Positions 8,214-13,094 of a stretch of 18,288 bases of DNA are shown piece after piece (position 1 is the first letter of the stretch; the number at the start of each line of letters is the position of its first letter). This DNA is from an uncultured Collinsella sp. (lineage in GTDB: Bacteria; Actinomycetota; Coriobacteriia; Coriobacteriales; Coriobacteriaceae). The position numbers and the translations under genes were made by a program. The notes under the pieces were generated by a model. It had not been told where the DNA came from. It saw nothing but the letters and a program-made list of their open reading frames with translations, and did not search any database. The stretch spans positions 1 to 18,288 of the forward strand of contig CABQLM010000043.1 of NCBI GenBank assembly GCA_902465105.1. The letters run 5' to 3'.

Positions 8214-9480
8214 CTTAGAGGTCCTCGCGCCAGAAGGGCATGCTCATGCAGCGCGGGCCGCCGCGGCCGCGGGAGAGCTCGGCGGAGGGCACGACGAGAA
8301 GGTCCAGGCCCTCCTTGTACAGCACGTCGTTGGTGACGGTGTTGCGGGCGTAGACGCAGATCTTGCCGGGCTCGACGCACAGGGTGTTGGAGCCGTCGTT
8401 CCACTGCTCGCGGGAGGCCGCGATCGGGTCGCCGCCGCCGCAGGGGATCAGCTTGACCTGGTCGACGCCGGTGGCGTCCTCCAGGACGTGCTCGAGGGTG
8501 TCCTCGATCAGGCGGATGTTCACGTCGCCCGGGTTCTTGCCGGCGGTCAGCTCGTAGACGCGCAGGGTGCCCATGATGGCGGGGTGGATCGTGAACTTAT
8601 CGACGTCGATCTGGGTGAAGACCGTGTCGAGGTGCATGAAGGCGCGCGAGACCGGGATGTCGAAGGCCAGGATGCGCTCGACCTTGGAGTCGGAGTTCCA
8701 GAAGATGTTCTGGGCCATGACGTCGATCGCGGCGGCCTGGGTGCGCTGGGAGATGCCGACGGCGAGGGTCTTCTCGTTGATGTTCAGCACGTCGCCGCCC
8801 TCGGTGTGGAACTGGCAGTCGCGGCGGAAGTACAGGGAGACGTCCTTGTAGTCGGGGTGGTACTTGAAGACGTACTTGCCGTACAGGGTCTCGCGGTTGC
8901 GGGTGACCGAGTACATGCGGTTGAGGTTGACGCCCTCGCCGACGACCGCGAACGGGTCGCGGGTGAAGTAGAGGTTGGGCATCGGGTCGATGATCAGGTC
9001 GGACTCGGACTCGGAGTTGACCAGGGAGTCGAGGGTCGTGGACGCCGCGAGGGGCATGTCGATCTCGGCCTTGGTCATGCCGGCCATGGTCTTCTTGACG
9101 AACTCGAGGTTGTCCTCGATGGAGTCCAGCTTCTCGCGGACGATCTGCGGCATGCGCTGGCCGCGGATGCCTGCCTCGGCGATGTACTGGTCGGTGAACT
9201 CGGCGCGGGCGCCGGGGACCTGGTCGAACACCTCCGCGACGAGGTTCTCCAGATAGAGGACCTCGACGCCCTGGTCCCTCAGGATCTGGGCGAAGGTGTC
9301 GTGCTCCTGCTGTGCGACCTCCAGGAACGGGACGTCGTCGAACAGGAGTCGCTCGAGCTCGTCGGGCGGCAGGTTGAGGAGCTCGTCGCCGGGACGGTGC
9401 AGGCAGACCTTCCTGAGCTTGCCGATCTCGGAAGGCACGTGCAGACCTTTCGTCATGGCCTCCTACCTTTCTTTCGGGCC
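8214..9480 (-). repeat. Long direct repeat, copy 1 (matches 11303-12569)
   Basis: This 1267-bp block equals 11303-12569 at a constant offset of 3089. I compared the stop-proximal part and both edges base by base. The rest is supported by identical translations in more than one reading frame. Identity stops 1 nt beyond the stop codon on one side and 24 nt upstream of the ATG on the other, in the middle of a leader hairpin. Confidence 0.93.
8215..9456 (-). CDS. arcA: Arginine deiminase, copy 1
   Basis: The 413-aa cytosolic enzyme hydrolyses L-arginine to L-citrulline and ammonia, the first step of the arginine deiminase pathway. The guanidino-modifying fold is supported by FTRD (164-167), EGGD (219-222), HLDTVF with catalytic H275 (275-280), GGGDP (340-344) and the C-terminal GPRCMSMPF with nucleophile C403. 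Length matches bacterial arginine deiminases. AGGAGG lies just before the ATG. The product is identical to that of 11304-12545, and the DNA is identical by eye from 8214 to 9480. It probably begins the transcript arcA-argF-transporter. Its promoter and leader lie at 9457-9604. Strongly GC-rich codon choice suggests high expression. Confidence 0.97.
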   Translation of the reverse strand: MTKGLHVPSEIGKLRKVCLHRPGDELLNLPPDELERLLFDDVPFLEVAQQEHDTFAQILRDQGVEVLYLENLVAEVFDQVPGARAEFTDQYIAEAGIRGQRMPQIVREKLDSIEDNLEFVKKTMAGMTKAEIDMPLAASTTLDSLVNSESESDLIIDPMPNLYFTRDPFAVVGEGVNLNRMYSVTRNRETLYGKYVFKYHPDYKDVSLYFRRDCQFHTEGGDVLNINEKTLAVGISQRTQAAAIDVMAQNIFWNSDSKVERILAFDIPVSRAFMHLDTVFTQIDVDKFTIHPAIMGTLRVYELTAGKNPGDVNIRLIEDTLEHVLEDATGVDQVKLIPCGGGDPIAASREQWNDGSNTLCVEPGKICVYARNTVTNDVLYKEGLDLLVVPSAELSRGRGGPRCMSMPFWREDL

Positions 9481-9532
9481 CCTGTCAGGGCCGATTCGTT
9501 AGCGCCCCTCCGTGTGAGGCGTTATTGCTGAC
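9457..9532 (-). promoter_or_regulatory. Structured 5' leader of arcA copy 1
   Basis: The predicted 76-nt leader can fold into two hairpins. Hairpin 1 pairs 9516-9523 with 9501-9508 (one mismatch, one G-U; 7-nt loop ending GGA). Hairpin 2 spans 9474-9494, a 4-bp base stem TCGG/CCGA, a bulged C, a 4-bp upper stem and loop GAC. The ribosome site follows directly. The copy 2 leader keeps the same design with a different sequence. Confidence 0.55.
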
Positions 9533-9538
9533 GACATA

Positions 9539-9604
9539 TTTATATCCAAAATCAGCCCATACTTCCACCTTGCCCCCGAACGGTTTTTTATAGGGGGTGA
9601 ACGG
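9539..9604 (-). promoter_or_regulatory. arcA copy 1 promoter with 21-bp-spaced direct repeats
   Basis: On the minus strand TATAAA (9544-9539) is preceded at 17 bp by TGGAAG (9567-9562). Upstream lie two CCGTTC repeats (9604-9599 and 9583-9578) exactly 21 bp apart, the second continuing as CCGTTCGGGGGC. The same elements at the same spacing precede arcA copy 2. Two helical turns between repeats and a poor -35 suggest an activator site, by inference. Confidence 0.65.
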
Positions 9605-9936
9605 CATACACATATACTTCACGCATGGTACACTTTGATTTAATAAAGTTTATTTACGTGCTTAAATGCGTTTTCAATCCAAATAGCAAATGGAACTTAA
9701 CTTTATTAAACCACCCTCAAATTGCATATTTCTAATAAAGCTATGAATAGAATTAGCGATTCATACCGCGTCTCAACCATTTTCATTTTTATTCAGAAAA
9801 AAGTTTGTCCTATTCATTTTCTGATTACAAGTTACCGTTTACCAGATGCTTGGTACCGTTCACCGGAAGCTCAGTATAAGGCCCAGCGGATATCGGCATG
9901 CCGTACTGCCTCATTTGTAACAACTTGACTTCTCGG
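9605..9936. other. AT-rich intergenic DNA upstream of arcA copy 1
   Basis: No credible gene is seen. The part near the promoter aligns without gaps to the same distance upstream of arcA copy 2, with islands such as CATGnTnCACTT and TAAAG, and farther out a shared AAATTGCATA (9719-9728). TAATAAAG occurs at 9641-9648 and 9733-9740, and inverted at 9701-9708. A CCGTTT/CCGTTC pair 21 bp apart lies on the plus strand at 9835-9861. A 68-codon plus-strand frame at 9722-9928 has no supporting features. Confidence 0.55.
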
Positions 9937-9980
9937 TATAGAAAAACGGACCTGATCCCCTAGGGAAACAGGTCCGTTTT
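9937..9980 (-). terminator. Terminator of the aminotransferase gene
   Basis: A perfect 12-bp stem (9943-9954 with 9969-9980) with a 14-nt loop runs on the minus strand into GTTTTTCTATA. A-rich and T-rich ends make it potentially bidirectional. It lies 50 nt after the aminotransferase stop and insulates arcA copy 1. Confidence 0.88.
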
Positions 9981-10029
9981 CGATTATCGTCAGCCAATTT
10001 GAATACGGCCTTCGAAGGGAGCCGGGATC

Positions 10030-11154
10030 CTAGCGATCGAACTCCGCCAGGGCCTCGCCCAAAAGCCTTAAGCCCTCGCGAAGAACGTCCTCGCTCGCAC
10101 AGTAACCCAGGCGCGCGCCGCAGGGAAGCTCAAAGCGGCCACCGGGAACCAACAGCACTCCCCTCTCAGCCAGCAGGCGCTTGCAGAACTCCTCGTCGCC
10201 CTCGGGAATGTCCAGCTGGATAAACGAGGTGGACACACCCTGCGGTGCCGTCCAGGAGACACGGTGCTGCGTGTCGATCCAAGCCTGCGCGATATCGCGG
10301 TTGCCAAACACGATCTTGCGGTTGCGCTCGAGAATCTTGCCCTTGTGCTCGAGCACGTAGGTCGCCAGGGCATCATTGAACACGCCGCCGCAAATCATGG
10401 TGTAGTCGCGATAGGTGCGGACGCGGTCGGACACTTCTTCGTCTGCCAAAACCCAGCCCACGCGGGCCGCAGGCGTCGAATAGGTCTTGGACACCGAGTT
10501 GGTAACGATGGCCTTCTCGTACACGTCGGCCATCGACAAAAAGTCCTCGGTATTCTCGAGCGGCAGGTACACCTCATCGCACAGCACATAGGCGCCCACC
10601 GAGCGGGCGATCTCGGCAATCTGGCCGAGCGTATCGGCATCAAGCACCGTACCGATGGGGTTCGATGCGTTGTTGATGCAGATGAGCCTGGTGGTGGGGC
10701 GAACCAGACGCTTGAGCTCCTCGATATCGGGCTTCCAGCCGAGCTCCTCGCGAAGCTCCCAGTACTCGACCTCGGCGCCCAGCGTGCGCGGAATCTCGTA
10801 GAGCGGCGCATAGGTAGGCCACTCGGCAATCACGTGATCGCCGGGCTCGACCACGGCCATGATGGCGTTGAGATTGGCACCCGTGCAGCCATTGGTCTGC
10901 AGAATGTGATCGGGATTGACCTCGCGACGATACAGCTTGGCTACCTCGGCCTTAAACTCCGGCGAACCCTCGATCCAGCCGTAGTTCATCTTCTCGCGGT
11001 CCAGGCGTTCATAGAACGTGGCGCCGTCCTGCTCGTCGAGCGCGCGCAGCTCGCCCATGGTAAGCGACGAAATCGTCGACTGAGCGATATCCCACGTGGC
11101 GCTCTTCTCCCAAACGTTGAGCCACTCCTCAACGCCGATTGTCTTGATATCCAT
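10030..11154 (-). CDS. PLP-dependent class I/II aminotransferase
   Basis: The 374-aa protein is a fold-type I pyridoxal-phosphate enzyme. Cofactor residues are visible: N162 and N165 in the NNASNPIG block (161-168), D193 and Y196 in LCDEVY, the Schiff-base lysine K223 in SVSKTYS and R231 in ARVGW. A glycine-bearing TNGCTGANLNA segment (about 87-97) fits the phosphate-binding region. It follows arcA copy 2, so a substrate linked to arginine, citrulline or ornithine is plausible. Enzymes acting on arginine derivatives, such as capreomycidine-synthase-like proteins, belong to this broad group, but substrate cannot be read from sequence. The frame opens at 11262. I chose 11154 because AAGGAG lies 7 nt before this ATG, and the extra 36 residues overlap the hairpin region. 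Confidence 0.87.
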   Translation of the reverse strand: MDIKTIGVEEWLNVWEKSATWDIAQSTISSLTMGELRALDEQDGATFYERLDREKMNYGWIEGSPEFKAEVAKLYRREVNPDHILQTNGCTGANLNAIMAVVEPGDHVIAEWPTYAPLYEIPRTLGAEVEYWELREELGWKPDIEELKRLVRPTTRLICINNASNPIGTVLDADTLGQIAEIARSVGAYVLCDEVYLPLENTEDFLSMADVYEKAIVTNSVSKTYSTPAARVGWVLADEEVSDRVRTYRDYTMICGGVFNDALATYVLEHKGKILERNRKIVFGNRDIAQAWIDTQHRVSWTAPQGVSTSFIQLDIPEGDEEFCKRLLAERGVLLVPGGRFELPCGARLGYCASEDVLREGLRLLGEALAEFDR

Positions 11155-11212
11155 GGCTTGGCTCCTTACAAAAGCAGTCATCCAATCGTGGTGACGTTCC
11201 ACATACAAGATT

Positions 11213-11295
11213 GGGGCGGTGCGAATACCCGCACCGCCCCATTGGGAGACATCTAATGACAACTAGATGTTTGTATTAAGACCTGTACGGGTCTT
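11213..11295 (-). other. Three hairpins between arcA copy 2 and the aminotransferase
   Basis: In minus-strand order these are AAGACC/GGTCTT (11290-11295 with 11278-11283), a 7-bp stem (11264-11270 with 11249-11255), and a perfect 11-bp GC-rich stem (11230-11240 with 11213-11223). None has a U tract; the last is followed by AATCTTG. The hairpins may pause polymerase, block exonucleases or be cleavage sites, so the two genes could be co-transcribed at unequal levels. Confidence 0.5.
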
Positions 11296-11302
11296 CGAAA
11301 AC

Positions 11303-12569
11303 CTTAGAGGTCCTCGCGCCAGAAGGGCATGCTCATGCAGCGCGGGCCGCCGCGGCCGCGGGAGAGCTCGGCGGAGGGCACGACGAGAAGGTCCAGGCCC
11401 TCCTTGTACAGCACGTCGTTGGTGACGGTGTTGCGGGCGTAGACGCAGATCTTGCCGGGCTCGACGCACAGGGTGTTGGAGCCGTCGTTCCACTGCTCGC
11501 GGGAGGCCGCGATCGGGTCGCCGCCGCCGCAGGGGATCAGCTTGACCTGGTCGACGCCGGTGGCGTCCTCCAGGACGTGCTCGAGGGTGTCCTCGATCAG
11601 GCGGATGTTCACGTCGCCCGGGTTCTTGCCGGCGGTCAGCTCGTAGACGCGCAGGGTGCCCATGATGGCGGGGTGGATCGTGAACTTATCGACGTCGATC
11701 TGGGTGAAGACCGTGTCGAGGTGCATGAAGGCGCGCGAGACCGGGATGTCGAAGGCCAGGATGCGCTCGACCTTGGAGTCGGAGTTCCAGAAGATGTTCT
11801 GGGCCATGACGTCGATCGCGGCGGCCTGGGTGCGCTGGGAGATGCCGACGGCGAGGGTCTTCTCGTTGATGTTCAGCACGTCGCCGCCCTCGGTGTGGAA
11901 CTGGCAGTCGCGGCGGAAGTACAGGGAGACGTCCTTGTAGTCGGGGTGGTACTTGAAGACGTACTTGCCGTACAGGGTCTCGCGGTTGCGGGTGACCGAG
12001 TACATGCGGTTGAGGTTGACGCCCTCGCCGACGACCGCGAACGGGTCGCGGGTGAAGTAGAGGTTGGGCATCGGGTCGATGATCAGGTCGGACTCGGACT
12101 CGGAGTTGACCAGGGAGTCGAGGGTCGTGGACGCCGCGAGGGGCATGTCGATCTCGGCCTTGGTCATGCCGGCCATGGTCTTCTTGACGAACTCGAGGTT
12201 GTCCTCGATGGAGTCCAGCTTCTCGCGGACGATCTGCGGCATGCGCTGGCCGCGGATGCCTGCCTCGGCGATGTACTGGTCGGTGAACTCGGCGCGGGCG
12301 CCGGGGACCTGGTCGAACACCTCCGCGACGAGGTTCTCCAGATAGAGGACCTCGACGCCCTGGTCCCTCAGGATCTGGGCGAAGGTGTCGTGCTCCTGCT
12401 GTGCGACCTCCAGGAACGGGACGTCGTCGAACAGGAGTCGCTCGAGCTCGTCGGGCGGCAGGTTGAGGAGCTCGTCGCCGGGACGGTGCAGGCAGACCTT
12501 CCTGAGCTTGCCGATCTCGGAAGGCACGTGCAGACCTTTCGTCATGGCCTCCTACCTTTCTTTCGGGCC
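11303..12569 (-). repeat. Long direct repeat, copy 2 (matches 8214-9480)
   Basis: This is the second copy of the 1267-bp identical block, in the same orientation. The edges are abrupt: the base before the stop and the base after CGGGCC differ between copies. Direct orientation 3089 bp apart means recombination between the copies could delete or amplify the aminotransferase and one arcA. Confidence 0.93.
11304..12545 (-). CDS. arcA: Arginine deiminase, copy 2
   Basis: The 413-aa product is identical to that of 8215-9456, with the same FTRD, EGGD, HLDTVF and C403 active-site set, and should have the same activity. It is the first gene of a different unit, followed after 149 nt and three hairpins by a PLP aminotransferase rather than by ornithine carbamoyltransferase. 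The ATG has the same AGGAGG site, within the identical block. The upstream leader and promoter differ in sequence from copy 1 but keep the layout. Two intact identical copies imply either dosage or separate regulation. A collapsed-repeat assembly error is possible but less likely, because both copies have unique flanks. Confidence 0.97.
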   Translation of the reverse strand: MTKGLHVPSEIGKLRKVCLHRPGDELLNLPPDELERLLFDDVPFLEVAQQEHDTFAQILRDQGVEVLYLENLVAEVFDQVPGARAEFTDQYIAEAGIRGQRMPQIVREKLDSIEDNLEFVKKTMAGMTKAEIDMPLAASTTLDSLVNSESESDLIIDPMPNLYFTRDPFAVVGEGVNLNRMYSVTRNRETLYGKYVFKYHPDYKDVSLYFRRDCQFHTEGGDVLNINEKTLAVGISQRTQAAAIDVMAQNIFWNSDSKVERILAFDIPVSRAFMHLDTVFTQIDVDKFTIHPAIMGTLRVYELTAGKNPGDVNIRLIEDTLEHVLEDATGVDQVKLIPCGGGDPIAASREQWNDGSNTLCVEPGKICVYARNTVTNDVLYKEGLDLLVVPSAELSRGRGGPRCMSMPFWREDL

Positions 12570-12621
12570 TTACTGGCCGAATGTATCAGCGCCCCTCCAT
12601 ACGGGACGCTGCTTGCTGACA
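12546..12621 (-). promoter_or_regulatory. Structured 5' leader of arcA copy 2
   Basis: Hairpin 1 pairs 12603-12610 with 12588-12595 (8 bp, one G-U; 7-nt loop ending GGA). Hairpin 2 spans 12562-12581, a TTCGG/CCGAA base stem, a bulged C, a 2-bp upper stem and a 5-nt loop. The leader has the same length as in copy 1 despite internal insertions and deletions. Confidence 0.55.
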
Positions 12622-12627
12622 GCTCTA

Positions 12628-12693
12628 GTTATATCCAAATTCCATTCGTAATGCCACCTCGCCCCCGAACGGTCAGCAAAGTACGATGAACGG
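12628..12693 (-). promoter_or_regulatory. arcA copy 2 promoter with 21-bp-spaced direct repeats
   Basis: On the minus strand TATAAC (12633-12628) is preceded at 17 bp by TGGCAT (12656-12651). Two CCGTTC repeats (12693-12688 and 12672-12667) lie 21 bp apart. All spacings to the ATG equal those of copy 1, although intervening bases differ. Confidence 0.65.
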
Positions 12694-13037
12694 TATATCG
12701 CATATGATTTCCCATGATGCACTTCAGTTTCGTAAAGCAGATTTTCCTAGGTAAACGTTATTTTTCTAGGAAATCAAGATTGAACATTCAAAGTTATCCA
12801 TGATTCAAAATTGCATAGCGAAAACGGTTTTCTGCATATAAATGACGCTTGCCCTCGATTCGACCTACATTCGATTATATTCAGCTTGCTATCATTCTTA
12901 TTCATACATTCTCACCAGTTGAGTGAGGATATAGATCGCTTGCTCAAAGCACCGGACGTCAGTGCTTCGGATCGTCAGCGTAATAAGTAGGTAAAGATAC
13001 CGTTCGCGCGATACGTCCGCGCCATAGGTCGACTAAA
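12694..13037. other. AT-rich intergenic DNA between arcA copy 2 and ppk1
   Basis: No gene is seen. It holds the copy 2 counterpart of the distal conserved islands, including AAATTGCATA at 12808-12817. It also has an 8-bp perfect inverted repeat TTTCCTAG/CTAGGAAA (12743-12750 with 12766-12773, 15-nt spacer) and a small stem AAGCAC/GTGCTT (12947-12952 with 12962-12967). A single CCGTTC lies at 13000-13005 on the plus strand. Confidence 0.55.
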
Positions 13038-13065
13038 TTGAGACAATAGGAAATAGTGTTAGGCT
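13038..13065 (+). promoter_or_regulatory. Probable ppk1 promoter
   Basis: TTGAGA (13038-13043) and TAGGCT (13060-13065) are separated by 16 bp, a good match to a housekeeping promoter with a TAnnnT -10. The predicted start of transcription is near 13072, leaving a leader of about 23 nt. Confidence 0.55.
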
Positions 13066-13094
13066 ACCGTCCCCCGTAGGGACTGAACGGACAG

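Noticed and set aside
8161..9531. Long plus-strand frames opposite both arcA copies
   Set aside because: They are antisense shadows of arcA, rich in Val/Leu/Asp/Gly repeats typical of reversed GC-rich coding DNA.
9722..9928. 68-codon plus-strand frame in the intergenic region upstream of arcA copy 1
   Set aside because: It has no ribosome site, no recognisable domain and a composition like the surrounding AT-rich DNA, and it overlaps regulatory motifs shared with arcA copy 2.
8214..12569. Composite transposon or insertion sequence formed by the two arcA direct repeats
   Set aside because: The repeat edges lack terminal inverted repeats and target-site duplications, and no transposase is present. 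The block follows gene boundaries instead.
12588..12602. Possible four-codon leader peptide in the arcA copy 2 leader (Met-Glu-Gly-Arg-stop)
   Set aside because: An Arg codon in an arc leader is tempting, but copy 1 has ACG instead of ATG at that place, no ribosome site is visible and the frame is too short to support the claim.
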